Virus record (IMG/VR): IMGVR_UViG_3300025030_000266
Span: 1-37,951 of that record
Direction: 5' to 3' (one strand)
DNA length: 37,951 nt
Source of the DNA: a virus
The first letter of the stretch is position 1. The number at the start of each line of letters is the position of its first letter. Under the pieces are notes generated by a model, which saw nothing but the letters and a program-made list of their open reading frames with translations, ran no database searches and had not been told where the DNA came from. Shown piece by piece: positions 1-9,800 of the stretch. The position numbers and the translations under genes were made by a program.

Positions 1-1206
1 GGTCGTCGATGAGGAGGCTGCATTGCTGGCGTATGTGGCCGCGTTCCCCGACTCGGTGCCGGCTGTGGTGGCGCTGGCTGAAGCGGCCGAGGCGGAATTG
101 CCGGCATTGGTGGCGTGAGTGGCCGCTGTGGTCGCGGAGGTAGATGCAGCCGTGGCGCTACCTGTGGCGTTGGAGGCCTGTGTGGTCGCCGTGGTGGCAG
201 CGGTCTGAGCGCCGGTGGCTGATGTCGCTGCAGATGACGCGGCGCTCGATGCTTCCCCCGCTTTTGTTGAGGCAGTGACGGCATGGGTCGCAGCAGCCGA
301 TGCCGAGGTCCCGGCTGCCGTGGCGGAAGCCGAGGCATTGCTGGCCGAGGTGGCCGCAGCTGTGGCGCTACCTGATGCCGCATCTCTCGATGCCGATGCC
401 GTGTTGGCATGACCGGATGCCGATGTCGCCGCAGTCTCAGCGTCTGTCTTGTAGGCCGACGCGGCATCCGAGTGGCTAGCCGCCGCATTGGCATGGTTGA
501 TCGCGCTGTTTTCTGCCAGGTTGGCGACCAGGACACTGTCGGAGGCAGCCATGGCGGATTCGCCTGCAGCGCCGGCCGAGGCTGCCGCGTTGTTGGCGTA
601 GGAGCTGGAGGCGGAAGCCGAGCTTTCAGCGGACGCGGCTTGCGCCTGGGCGGTGGTGGCACTGTTGGACGCCGACTCCGCATACCCTGCAGCACTGTTC
701 CGGGCCTGTATGGCGGCAGCCTCGGCAGAGATAGCCGCCGCCTGGGCATTGGCCGCCGCCACAACGGACTCTGCAGCGCTGACAACGGACGCTGCAGCGC
801 TGGCAGCGGACTCTGCAGCGCTGACGGTAGTGCCGTATGCCTCCTGCAGATTGCCGATCTCATCCAGGGTGGCTATCAGGTCCTGGTGCAGCTGTGATGC
901 CGTAATCTCGCCGGTGAGCTTATCCAGCAGATCAGCCACGGTATCCACCACCGTGCATGCCATAACCGGGGTGTAGTTGAGTTCGCCGAAGCCGAAAAGG
1001 TCATAGGCCGCGACCTTGATCCCCCAAACTCCGGCTGCCACTCGCACCGTGATCTGGGTGTTCGGCCCCTGGTAGACAAGATTGTCGGGCGAGGGGACGA
1101 ACTCCTCGCCACCCGGCACGGCAAAGACCAGGTACCCCGCGATGTCGATCTCCACGGAGGGGAGGAACGCCAGGGTGAAATCATTTACTCCGCCTGTTAG
1201 TTGCAT
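1..1206 (-). CDS. Tail fibre / tail-tip protein, 3' end missing
   Basis: The frame opens at ATG 1206, 10 nt after the J stop, and stays open to the window edge (at least 402 codons), so the C-terminus is missing. The N-terminal ~120 residues (begins MQLTGGVNDF) look like a globular attachment domain of the type that follows J. From about residue 125 to the edge the protein is almost only Ala, Ser, Thr and Asn, with AxxSAxx-like spacing. That composition is typical of long fibrous trimeric rods in phage side tail fibres. The role in host recognition is inferred from position and composition. No receptor-binding tip or chaperone is visible because the gene is cut. Confidence 0.75.
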   Translation of the reverse strand, partial: MQLTGGVNDFTLAFLPSVEIDIAGYLVFAVPGGEEFVPSPDNLVYQGPNTQITVRVAAGVWGIKVAAYDLFGFGELNYTPVMACTVVDTVADLLDKLTGEITASQLHQDLIATLDEIGNLQEAYGTTVSAAESAASAAASVVSAAESVVAAANAQAAAISAEAAAIQARNSAAGYAESASNSATTAQAQAASAESSASASSSYANNAAASAGAAGESAMAASDSVLVANLAENSAINHANAAASHSDAASAYKTDAETAATSASGHANTASASRDAASGSATAAATSASNASASATAAGTSASAAATHAVTASTKAGEASSAASSAATSATGAQTAATTATTQASNATGSATAASTSATTAATHATNAGNSASAASASATTAGTESGNAATYASNAASSSTT

Positions 1207-1215
1207 GCTCGCCGC

Positions 1216-4200
1216 CTATACCAGCATCTGAGGTGCCGGGTTGGATACCGAAAGCCGAGCCGGGATTTTGGAAAGAGTCCCGGTGTTGGTTCTGGCATAA
1301 ACCTCGGCAGTAAAGGCTCTGGCCGGTGTGCCGCCACCGTCGAAACAGTTCTTGTCATAGCTGTAGGTGTACTGCTCTGTGCCCGCAGCATCGGTACGCC
1401 TGAGAGTCAGGTCGCGGTTGTAGACCTTGATCACGTAGCCGTTCAGCCAGCCGGTAGGGTATTTGGCACCCACCCCGTAGGTGGCGTCGTCAATCTGGTC
1501 GGTTAGCGCACCGGGCGGCACCACCCTGTTCCAGGCGAACCGTGCGTCCTTATCGACGAAGACATGGTCGTTCCCTTGTCCCAGCAGCTGCAGGCCGGTG
1601 ACATCGGGCGGCTCATCGGACCGGGGGGTGACGGTGTGCCCGGCCGCTACCCAGGCGGACGGTATGCCGAACAGGTTCAGGGAGCGGACCCGCGCCGAAT
1701 AGCTGCCGGGGCGGGGGTCTTTGACCTCCACCCGGTTGGTGGCCACGGTGGCCAGCTTGACCCATGGGCCACCATCGAGGCTGTACTCCGCCTCGTACCC
1801 CTGGATCGATGCCTGTTGAACGATGTCCCAGGAGACATACAGGCGGGTCTCAAGGGTGCCGGCCGCATCGAGCCTGGTCTCTTCGGTGATCTGCACGCCG
1901 GTTGGGAGAATCACGCTGCTCAAGGGGAGCTGGCCTGATAAGGGCGCCTCGTCAAAAACGACGCCGTCCTCCACCCAGGCGTACTTGGAGGGGTTGTGCT
2001 CTAGCCCGGCGATCTCGAAGGTGCCGAGCGACACTTCGGTGACGGTCAGGCATCGGAAGAGCTGAGCCTCGATGTACTCCGGACACTCAAGCACCCAGGG
2101 GGTGCCGGGCGCCGGAGCTTCGGGGGCGCTGCCGTCCAGGGTCAAGACAGCGCCGGTGAGGTCCTCGGTTACCGGGGTGACGGCGACCGTGCTGAGCGAG
2201 ACGGGATCCGTGCTCCTTATGAATGTGACGGTGTACTGTCTGCCTGCCTGGAGCGTCACCTCGGCATCGAGAGTCACCTGGGAAGGTGTGCCTGCGACCA
2301 CCCGACCGCCCCAACGCACCCCGGACCGGGAGACATCGAAAACCTTGTACACGTTTCCAGGGACGACCACGGCCCCCTCCAGGCCGGTCCTGTGCGTGCA
2401 GGTCTCGGTCTCTTCCATCTCCGAGTAAAGGGTCCATTTCCCGAACCGGTGCGCCTGCCCGCGTGAAGTGCATCCGAATGCGGGGACGTTGATCGGGTTG
2501 TAGCCGTAACGCCTTATCCCGTCGGGATCGTCGACATACTCGGGGGTCTGCCGGTACATGTCGGCGGGGTCGTTCCAGCTCACCAGGACCGCCGTATGCC
2601 GCGCCCGCTTGGCGGATCCGGTGTAGGTGAATACCCCGTCGACCACGTTGGCGTTGGTGAACTCGTGAACCGGATCCGCCGGAGCGTCCTGGGTCGCCGT
2701 GACTTGGCCGGCGGCCCAGTACACCATGCCCCGGAAGGCCTGGGTCAGGTACTGGAGCAGGGCGTATGCCTGCCCCCTGGTGCTGATGTAGCAGTTCAGG
2801 GTGAAGCGCGGCTCGTAGATGATGGAGCCGGCGGCGTCCCGGTACCCGGAGTCGACCTGGCCGTCGCTGTAGCGGCCGATGGTGTAAAGCGCCCACTTGT
2901 TCACGCTGGCTGGCCTCACGTACTGGCCCAGTCCATACCGGGCATGGACCACCATGTCGTAGTAGCACCAGGCAGGGTTGCTGCTCCAGGTCAGGTAGAA
3001 GGTGCCGTCCCACCCCTGCTCCACGCCGGTGTCCTCACCCAGCGCGTTACGGGTGTAGCGGGCCATGGTCCAGACGCCGGCGGAATCCCTGGTGGCCGGG
3101 AAGCAGTTGCTCGGCACCTGGACCAGCAACAGTTTGCAGTGGTAACCACGGCGCGGGATCGAGCTGAACTGCTGGGCCGATGCCACTACCCCGAACACGG
3201 CACAGTTTGGGTAGGCGAGCTTGGAGTCGATGATCTCGGTATAGGACTCCCAGCGCAGGGTTTGCTGAACCTTGGCATCCGCGCTATCGGGCGTCTTCTT
3301 GCTGACCCGGATGTCCCAGGGACCGATTCCCGGGAGGGTGTAGTCGTAGGTGGAGATCTCGAATTTCGAGGGGTGATTGCCATAGAACCTCGGTCCGGAA
3401 ATGGCGAAGTACTCCGCGCCAACGGTCGAGAAGAACCCGTAGAACCTGTGCCCTGTTGCGGCGGGATATGAGCGGCCCTTATAAGTATAGGCGCCCGAAG
3501 TCAGAAAGCGCACGGCCCTTGCCTGGGTGATGAACCTGAACTGGAGCTTGCTGCGTCCATACACCTCGCAGACGTCATCGACGGTCCAGGAAGATATAAT
3601 TCCCCTTCCCGCAGGTCCCGACCCGCGATGACTGCTGCTCTGTATCAGGGTCCAGTCGGAGGAGTCGGAGCGGCCCCATACCTCCAGAGTAATGTTCTTC
3701 CCCCATTCCCATGGAGGATCGTTTCTCATGGTCAGCACGTAGCGCAACTGGCCCAGCACGTTGGTGGCGCTGGAGAACCCGGACAGATCGAGCTCCCAGG
3801 CGTAGGGGTACCCGTCAACGCTTGTCGGATACGGGGTAGCCGCCAGCGCCGTGGCGCTCAAGGAGGATTGCACCTCTGCGATATCCGGGAACTCCGCCTG
3901 GCTGAAGTTTTTGACCTCTATGAAGTACTCGATCAGGTTCGGGTTGGTGTTGCCGTTCCCGTCGATGGCGTAGAGCGCAGGGGCGGCGAGCCGCAGCCGT
4001 ATCCGATCGAGCCCCGCTTCCACCCGGCGCACTACCGGCTGAGCGTGAAATACCTCGGCGCCCACGGCCGTCTCCGACTCGACCTGGTCAAAGCCGGCGA
4101 TGGCCGGCTGCCCGGGAGTGCCGACACTGTTGGCGTTGACCGTCACAGCGGCAGAGCCGTCACTGTTCAGGAAGTTGTAATTCCCCGAGACCGGGTCCCG

Positions 4201-4362
4201 TAGCGGGGTGTCATCCAGGTAGACGGAACAGTCCCCGTTGACCAGCCCCACGATCGGACCCTCGCAGATCAGGTCGAGGATCCGCGCGGTACCGATGGAA
4301 CGTATCAACTCGGGGGCCACATATACCGAGGCGCCTGCCTCCTTGCCGGATCCCGTTATCAT
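1216..4362 (-). CDS. J: Tail tip host-specificity protein, lambda gpJ family
   Basis: A 1048-residue protein in the lambda gpJ family. The N-terminus has the family hallmark that runs from GSGKEAG through ARILDLICEGPIVGLV to a predicted strand YLDDTPL. The middle contains the tail-hub region, and the C-terminal third has fibronectin-III-like stretches (around residues 800-950, for example VSWDIVQQASIQGYEAEYS). gpJ forms the central tail tip, binds the receptor and closes the tail tube. It overlaps gpI upstream by 4 nt (ATGA) and is followed by the fibre gene. Length is close to lambda J (1132 aa). Confidence 0.95.
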   Translation of the reverse strand: MITGSGKEAGASVYVAPELIRSIGTARILDLICEGPIVGLVNGDCSVYLDDTPLRDPVSGNYNFLNSDGSAAVTVNANSVGTPGQPAIAGFDQVESETAVGAEVFHAQPVVRRVEAGLDRIRLRLAAPALYAIDGNGNTNPNLIEYFIEVKNFSQAEFPDIAEVQSSLSATALAATPYPTSVDGYPYAWELDLSGFSSATNVLGQLRYVLTMRNDPPWEWGKNITLEVWGRSDSSDWTLIQSSSHRGSGPAGRGIISSWTVDDVCEVYGRSKLQFRFITQARAVRFLTSGAYTYKGRSYPAATGHRFYGFFSTVGAEYFAISGPRFYGNHPSKFEISTYDYTLPGIGPWDIRVSKKTPDSADAKVQQTLRWESYTEIIDSKLAYPNCAVFGVVASAQQFSSIPRRGYHCKLLLVQVPSNCFPATRDSAGVWTMARYTRNALGEDTGVEQGWDGTFYLTWSSNPAWCYYDMVVHARYGLGQYVRPASVNKWALYTIGRYSDGQVDSGYRDAAGSIIYEPRFTLNCYISTRGQAYALLQYLTQAFRGMVYWAAGQVTATQDAPADPVHEFTNANVVDGVFTYTGSAKRARHTAVLVSWNDPADMYRQTPEYVDDPDGIRRYGYNPINVPAFGCTSRGQAHRFGKWTLYSEMEETETCTHRTGLEGAVVVPGNVYKVFDVSRSGVRWGGRVVAGTPSQVTLDAEVTLQAGRQYTVTFIRSTDPVSLSTVAVTPVTEDLTGAVLTLDGSAPEAPAPGTPWVLECPEYIEAQLFRCLTVTEVSLGTFEIAGLEHNPSKYAWVEDGVVFDEAPLSGQLPLSSVILPTGVQITEETRLDAAGTLETRLYVSWDIVQQASIQGYEAEYSLDGGPWVKLATVATNRVEVKDPRPGSYSARVRSLNLFGIPSAWVAAGHTVTPRSDEPPDVTGLQLLGQGNDHVFVDKDARFAWNRVVPPGALTDQIDDATYGVGAKYPTGWLNGYVIKVYNRDLTLRRTDAAGTEQYTYSYDKNCFDGGGTPARAFTAEVYARTNTGTLSKIPARLSVSNPAPQMLV

Positions 4363-5018
4363 ACCGCCTCGCTTTTTACTTTGAGCCCCGAACTGACCAC
4401 CGTGGATCCCACGATCAATTCGCCGTACCCCACCGGTATTGGACCTCCCTGGGCCGCTGTATTGACATAGCCTGCGAAGATGAAGCTGCCATCCTGTTGG
4501 GCAGCGGCCAGATCGGGAGTCTTGGCCAGCAGCTGGGAGACTCCCGTGAAGGCAAGGGAGGCGCCCATCATGGCGATGGTGCCGTAGGACATGCCGAGCA
4601 GCGCGCTCTCGGACATGGCGGCACCCATGGCGCCCTCGGAGAACACAGTGCCCATGGCCCCCATGCCGCCGCCATAGGCAGCCATGCCGACGCCGATCGA
4701 GGCGATCGCGATCACGACCCCTACCACGACCTTGGCCACGGCCCTGCCGTCGCTCCCCGAACCAGAGAGGATCGGGACGATGTGGAAGGTCTCGCGGCCG
4801 AAGGGGTGGGCCAGAGCGGCGGGATCGATAGGCTCATCGTCCAGCAGGATCCGGTAGCCGATCCCCTCGGCTTCCGAGGCACACAGGTGCCGGGTGAAAC
4901 CGGGGCGGTTGACGTTGATGGCAAATACCGCCTCGGCCGGAGTGAGGACATCGAGCTGCCAGTGCTCTCCGAAGAGGACGCCCAGCTCCCCGTGCAGCAC
5001 GATCTGTTTCAGGCTCAT
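4359..5018 (-). CDS. I: Tail assembly protein, lambda gpI family
   Basis: A 219-residue protein with the gpI architecture. An N-terminal ubiquitin-like domain (about residues 1-85) ends in the conserved stretch FHIVPILSGSG. A Gly/Ala/Met-rich hydrophobic region follows (about 90-165), then a C-terminal segment with IPVGYGELIVGS. In lambda, gpI is needed for tail-tip assembly with J, L and K and is not found in the finished virion. Four-nucleotide overlaps with K and J support translational coupling within one tail-tip cassette. Confidence 0.93.
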   Translation of the reverse strand: MSLKQIVLHGELGVLFGEHWQLDVLTPAEAVFAINVNRPGFTRHLCASEAEGIGYRILLDDEPIDPAALAHPFGRETFHIVPILSGSGSDGRAVAKVVVGVVIAIASIGVGMAAYGGGMGAMGTVFSEGAMGAAMSESALLGMSYGTIAMMGASLAFTGVSQLLAKTPDLAAAQQDGSFIFAGYVNTAAQGGPIPVGYGELIVGSTVVSSGLKVKSEAV

Positions 5019-5725
5019 AACAGGCTCCCATGGCGCAGCACCAGGTTGGTCATGGACCGCAGATAATCCCCGTAGACATCGGAGGTGGATAGCCGGCCCG
5101 GCACGTGGTGCAGCAGCGTGCCGTTGGACTGGTAGATGCCTGAGTGGATCGGCATCTTCACCCTGCCGCCCAGCTGCATCAGGAGCACGTCATGGCATCT
5201 CAGGTCCTGGACCGGCACGAATCCGAACTGGGCGTAGCGCTCGACGTAGTAGTTTTTCCCCTTCTCCCAGAAGTCCTCCTCGTAAGGCTCCCAGTCGGGA
5301 AGGGTGATGCCGAGCTTCTCCTGGTAGTAGTCATAGACCAGGGTCCAGCAATCGTAGACGCCCCAAACGAAGGGGCGGCCGTGCAGGGGAGCTCTTCCTG
5401 CAGGAACGATCTTGGAGACGGTCTCGTCCGGGACCGAGTAGACGTACCAGACCAGCCCGCTCCGGTTACAGGCAAGCGTGTCGATCCGGGTAGCAGCGGC
5501 AGGCCCGGCAGGATGCGAGTGGTACAGCGCGAGAAGAGTTCCCGCCCGCTTCGCCTCCAGGTAATCGCCCGGATGGACGGCGAAGCTCTCGGCCGGCTTG
5601 TCGTGCATGTTGCGCACCGGAAAGACCTTCTCGTTTCCGTCGGCGTTGAGGATGAAGCCGCACGCCTCGTTGGGCAGGTCGCGCAGCGCGTGATCGCGGA
5701 TTGACGCCAATGTCGCCGTTTTCAT
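5015..5725 (-). CDS. K: Tail tip peptidase, lambda gpK family (JAB/MPN + NlpC/P60)
   Basis: 236 residues from ATG 5725, which has a GGGAGGT SD and overlaps the L stop (ATGA); the longer open frame upstream lacks such support. The N-terminal JAB/MPN metalloprotease domain keeps Glu20 and the motif H69-S-H71-P...T79-x2-D82. The C-terminal NlpC/P60 domain keeps Cys126 (GVYDCWTL) and His194 (MPIHSGIY). In lambda-like tails K acts with I, L and J at the tail tip. The two hydrolase domains may process tail proteins or open peptidoglycan during entry; that role is family knowledge and is not proven here. All visible catalytic residues are intact. Confidence 0.93.
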   Translation of the reverse strand: MKTATLASIRDHALRDLPNEACGFILNADGNEKVFPVRNMHDKPAESFAVHPGDYLEAKRAGTLLALYHSHPAGPAAATRIDTLACNRSGLVWYVYSVPDETVSKIVPAGRAPLHGRPFVWGVYDCWTLVYDYYQEKLGITLPDWEPYEEDFWEKGKNYYVERYAQFGFVPVQDLRCHDVLLMQLGGRVKMPIHSGIYQSNGTLLHHVPGRLSTSDVYGDYLRSMTNLVLRHGSLL

Positions 5726-6528
5726 CGGTTGTACCTCCCGGCGCCGGGGAAGCCGCCGAACGGCAGCGACTCGGACACTATGGGCACTGCCACCTGATCG
5801 AGCGTCCTGGTCCCGGTGCTGAAGCGTTTCCGACAATCGCTGAGCCTCCTGCCGCACTGGTCCTGGGATGCTTCGGCAACGGGATTGCCCATCCGGTCGA
5901 AGTAGGCCACGCCGGTATAGGGGCAGGCGACGGGGAGGCCGCGTGCATCCTGGTAGAGGAAATCATCAGCCGTGGCATCCCAGCTCCGGTATGAGTAGCT
6001 GCAGGTGTCCCTGATCACCTGGCGTCCCGGGAGATAAACCCCCTCGAGGTCGTAGATGCTGGAGAGCTCGTACTCCGCGTAGAGACGGTTCTCGGTGAGG
6101 CGACGCTCCACGTAGTAGATGTCCAGGGGGAATTCCACCGTGGGATCCGCGTCCGGATTGACCGCCCCCGGGAAGTTCACCGCGTCGAGGTATTTCACCA
6201 GGGTGCGGTGCCGGGTGACGATCGCGCCGACCAGGTCGCGGTAGTCGCGGTTCAAAAGGGTCATGAGCCCCACGCTTCCGGTGGTCGGTATGTTGGAGAC
6301 CTGGAGCTTAGGACGGGGAGCCGAGCCGGTCGTGGTGATGCCGAACCCGGAGGCCTGGACCGGGCGCGGTTCGTAGCTGTATTGCTGCCAGACAACGGGC
6401 TGGGACAGCTCATTGGTCCCAGCGTGAAAGCGGGCGATTCCCGCTGCCGGGTCGATCGGGGTGAGGTCGAGATCGAACAGCTCTACAATGGCGCCCGGCT
6501 CAAGGCTGTGGATGTGCTTGACGATCAT
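5722..6528 (-). CDS. L: Minor tail protein, lambda gpL family
   Basis: A 268-residue tail-tip protein. The N-terminal part (IHSLEPGAIVELFDLDLT, then HAGTNELSQPVVWQQ) is typical gpL. The C-terminal region has four cysteines in contexts DTCSY, VACPY, DQCGRR and SDCRKRF. Lambda gpL binds an iron-sulfur cluster through its C-terminal cysteines, and these four are well placed to do the same; that is inference by homology. It sits between M and K in the canonical H-M-L-K-I-J order. The start codon directly follows the M stop. Confidence 0.93.
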   Translation of the reverse strand: MIVKHIHSLEPGAIVELFDLDLTPIDPAAGIARFHAGTNELSQPVVWQQYSYEPRPVQASGFGITTTGSAPRPKLQVSNIPTTGSVGLMTLLNRDYRDLVGAIVTRHRTLVKYLDAVNFPGAVNPDADPTVEFPLDIYYVERRLTENRLYAEYELSSIYDLEGVYLPGRQVIRDTCSYSYRSWDATADDFLYQDARGLPVACPYTGVAYFDRMGNPVAEASQDQCGRRLSDCRKRFSTGTRTLDQVAVPIVSESLPFGGFPGAGRYNR

Positions 6529-6858
6529 CTAGAATACCTGCTGGAATGTTGCGGTGATGACGCTGCTGGCAACGCGGTCCTGCCGGCGCCAGCTGTCGCA
6601 GGTGACCTTGATGGCGGCCGCCGCGTGCGGGGGGGTCCAGGCGAAGGCTTCGTCCCCGTTGCGTGCCTCCAGGAACCCCTCGATCTGATCGGCCGTGGCC
6701 AGCGAAGAGGCCTTGATCGTGACCGGGAAGGCACGGACCAGGCTGTTGATCCCGTCGCGCACGCGCTGGCTGTAGCCGTCGCCGTACTGGGTCTTGAGAA
6801 CGCGGGCCTTGGTCTCTTTCGAGCTGTTCAGGGATACATTCCAGCTGAAGGTTTCCAT
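6529..6858 (-). CDS. M: Minor tail protein, lambda gpM family
   Basis: 109 residues, the normal size for gpM. It carries the family pattern with the central motif QYGDGYSQRVRDGIN and the later GFLEARNGDEAFAWTPP. In lambda, gpM acts in tail-tip assembly after the tape measure is loaded. The start overlaps the tape-measure stop (TGATG), which suggests coupled translation. Confidence 0.93.
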   Translation of the reverse strand: METFSWNVSLNSSKETKARVLKTQYGDGYSQRVRDGINSLVRAFPVTIKASSLATADQIEGFLEARNGDEAFAWTPPHAAAAIKVTCDSWRRQDRVASSVITATFQQVF

Positions 6859-9800
6859 CAGGATAAAAGCCCTCCCGGACGCTTCTCTTTGATGATCGCT
6901 TGGGTGATGGCGGCCTGGAAGAGCTGGCCCAGCTGCCCGGCGCGCTCGTTATCCATCCCCTGGGTACTGCTTTCTGTGTTGCCACTGTTGTCGATGCTGA
7001 TCTGCTGGCTGAAGTTGATTCCGCTGATCCCGCCGGAGCCGTTGCCTTCCGTCTTGTTGACGAACTTCTCGAACAGCTGGTTCTGCTCGACAGACAGAAC
7101 CCGCTCTTTCTTAAGCAGCACTGCCGGCACCTCATCCGAGGCCAGCCCGCCGAAGTGAAACCGAGGGACCACCTTGCCCCCCTCGTGCAGGATCAGGCCG
7201 CCGGAATGTGCCACTGCGACGGTGCTGCCGCCACCTCCTCCACCACCGGTGATCGCTGGGGTGGAGGTGTCGAACAGCGAGCCGATCCCGCTGATCATGC
7301 TGGTTACCGCTTTCTGGGCCAGCGTATTGGCCAGCTGCCGCTCGATGGTGAGTAAGATGGAGTTTACGTAGTCTCTGAAACTCACCAGTTTGCCCTGCAT
7401 GGCGTCGAAGAAAAGATCCGAGAAGGCGCCTTCCATGGCGCTAGCGGTGGCCCTGGACAGCTCAACCATCTGCCCGAACATGCCGCCGGTATCGTCCACG
7501 TACTGCCGCAGCCCCTCGATGAGTCCGCCCGCCATGTCGTCGGAGAGGTCCCGCATCTCCAGTTTCAGGTCCAGTAGCCGCTGTCTGGTCCCATCGATCG
7601 CCGCCTGCTGGCTGTTCCAGGCCGTGGTGTCGTTCGGGTCGATGCCGCCCTGAACCGCCTGCTGTCTGGCGAGGAGATCCTCCAGGAGGCTTTGCCGCCG
7701 GCGCAATGCGTCGGTCTTGCCGATCTGCCGGGTCGCCTCCTGTGCATCCAGGTCGGCGAGCTCGTGGCTGATCCGCGCCTCCTCGCGCTTGGCGTCCAGG
7801 GCCGTGGTCGCCTGCCCGGCCTTGTAGAGCCGATCGGGCGCCGCCTGGCTCAGGTTTTCCATGCGCTGCTCGATCAGCTGCAGCTGGGCTTCGAAGTCGG
7901 CGATCTGCGCGGAGCTGAGCCCGCCGCCGCCCTTTTTGGCCAGGGTGTTCCAGTACTCCGCCTCGAGGCCGCTCTGCTCGGTTGCAATATTGCGCTTTTC
8001 GGCCTGCAGCGGCGTGATGCGCTCGCGCTCAAGCAACAATTGGGTGAGCTGCTTTTCGGCCTGGAGCTGTTCCTGGAGCAGCTTTAAGGCGCCCTCGCGT
8101 TGGGCAGCTTCCAGCTTTTCTCGCACATCGAGCTGCTTCAGTTCCTCATCAACCCCGCTACGCTTCAGCTCGGCCGTCTTCTTGGCATAGTCGGCAGAGA
8201 GCCGGTACCACTCGGTCACGTACGCCTTATGCTTCTCCGAGGCCTCCTTCGGGTCCTCGATCTCGGCCGCTTCCTCCTGGTACTTCTTGGTCAACGCAGC
8301 CTGCTGGTCGGCGATCGCGTTCACCTGCGATACCAGCCCCCGCTTTTCCAGATCGGCCCGGGCTTTGAGATACTCCTCCTGGGAGATCAGCCCCTGCTGC
8401 CAGGCCAGTTCCTTTTCCTTCAGCCCGGTCTTGATCGCCTCCGCCTCTTTGGTCTCGCCGGCCTTGATCAGCGCGGAGGATGCGGCGTAGCGATCCTCGA
8501 TATCGGCAATCGCTGCCGCCTGCCGTTTCTTCTCCTCATCCTCGCTGGTACTGTCAGAGCCCTTGACGTTGAAGGGAGATTTGCCTCCCTCCAGGAACTT
8601 CTTGGCGGCCTCTTCATCAATTTTCACAGCCACGACATTTTGGGGCATGCCCTGCCATGGTGTCGTGTCATGATAAGTCGATATAAGGCCACGACGGAGC
8701 ATCGTGGCGATCTGGCGGTCATCAGCGGCGGGAAGTTTTTGCCGGACGGCCGCCAATTGGTCACCCCCGAATTCTTCTAAATTCTGAAGAGGACGTGCGA
8801 CGCCCATGGCGGTAAGTCGGGCCGTTTCATGATCCGTCTCGGTCTTCGCCTGAAGCCTAATCGCGGCAGCTTCGTCACTCCTTGTTTTTGCCTCGACAAT
8901 CTGCTTTCCACCCAGAACGCCGGCAACCAGTCCTAATGCCGGCAGGCTGGAAATGAGCCGGGCCAGTGCGGCCGACTCGGCGGCGATGGCCAGCCCCTTG
9001 ACCGCCGTGGTGATCTTGTTGATGCCGTAGGCTATGCCCAGGAAAAGAGCCGGCTCAGCCAGCTTGGAGCCCCACTTGACTGACAGCTCCAACAGCTTGA
9101 TCAGCTTTGTCAGATCCTCGGCCAGCTCCCGGATCCGCGCGACCACCTCGGGCTTCACCTCGATGTCGAGGATGTTCCCGCCGGCGTCCCGGGTGATGTT
9201 CACCATGTCGTTAGAGAGCTTGATCACCTCGCCGCGGATGAAGGCAAAGAGCGGCTTGGAACCTTCACCCAGAGCGCGCTGCGCCACGTCCTGAAAGTTT
9301 GACCAGGCGCCGTCCCAGGTGCCGGAGAACTCGCGGGCGGCGTAGGTGAAGCCGTCCAGCCGCTGCTTCAGCTCCTTGTACACCGTTCCCTGCTCGCGCC
9401 ACTTTTTCACCATGGAATCGGTGATGCCGAGCGCGGTGGCCAGCGAGGACGAGGCGGAGTTGATGCCGCCCTGGATCAGGTCGCGCGCCTCCTGCTTGAT
9501 CTGGTTGATGGGAAGTCCCAGGGCTTTGACCGAGTTGGTAAGGAGCCCGGTGATGTCGAGGGTTTCCGCAAAGGTCATCTTGGCGGACAGCGCCGGGGCA
9601 AGTATCCCCTGGTAGACCTCGACCAGCTCACCATAGGTGGCTGCGGTGCTCATGCCGATTTTCTGCAGTTCGCGCTGTGCCTCGACGGATAGCGACTGCG
9701 AGGCGTTCCACTTTTCCTGCCCCTGGAGCACGCGCCCCTGGGCGTCGCTTACCTCGCCCATGCTGGTGATGATGCCGCCCAAGCCGAGCTTCGAGTTCTC

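Noticed and set aside
215-976. Alanine-rich and glycine-rich plus-strand open frames at the left edge
   Set aside because: They are shadows of the Ala/Ser/Thr-rich fibre on the minus strand, which stays open from 1206 to the edge.
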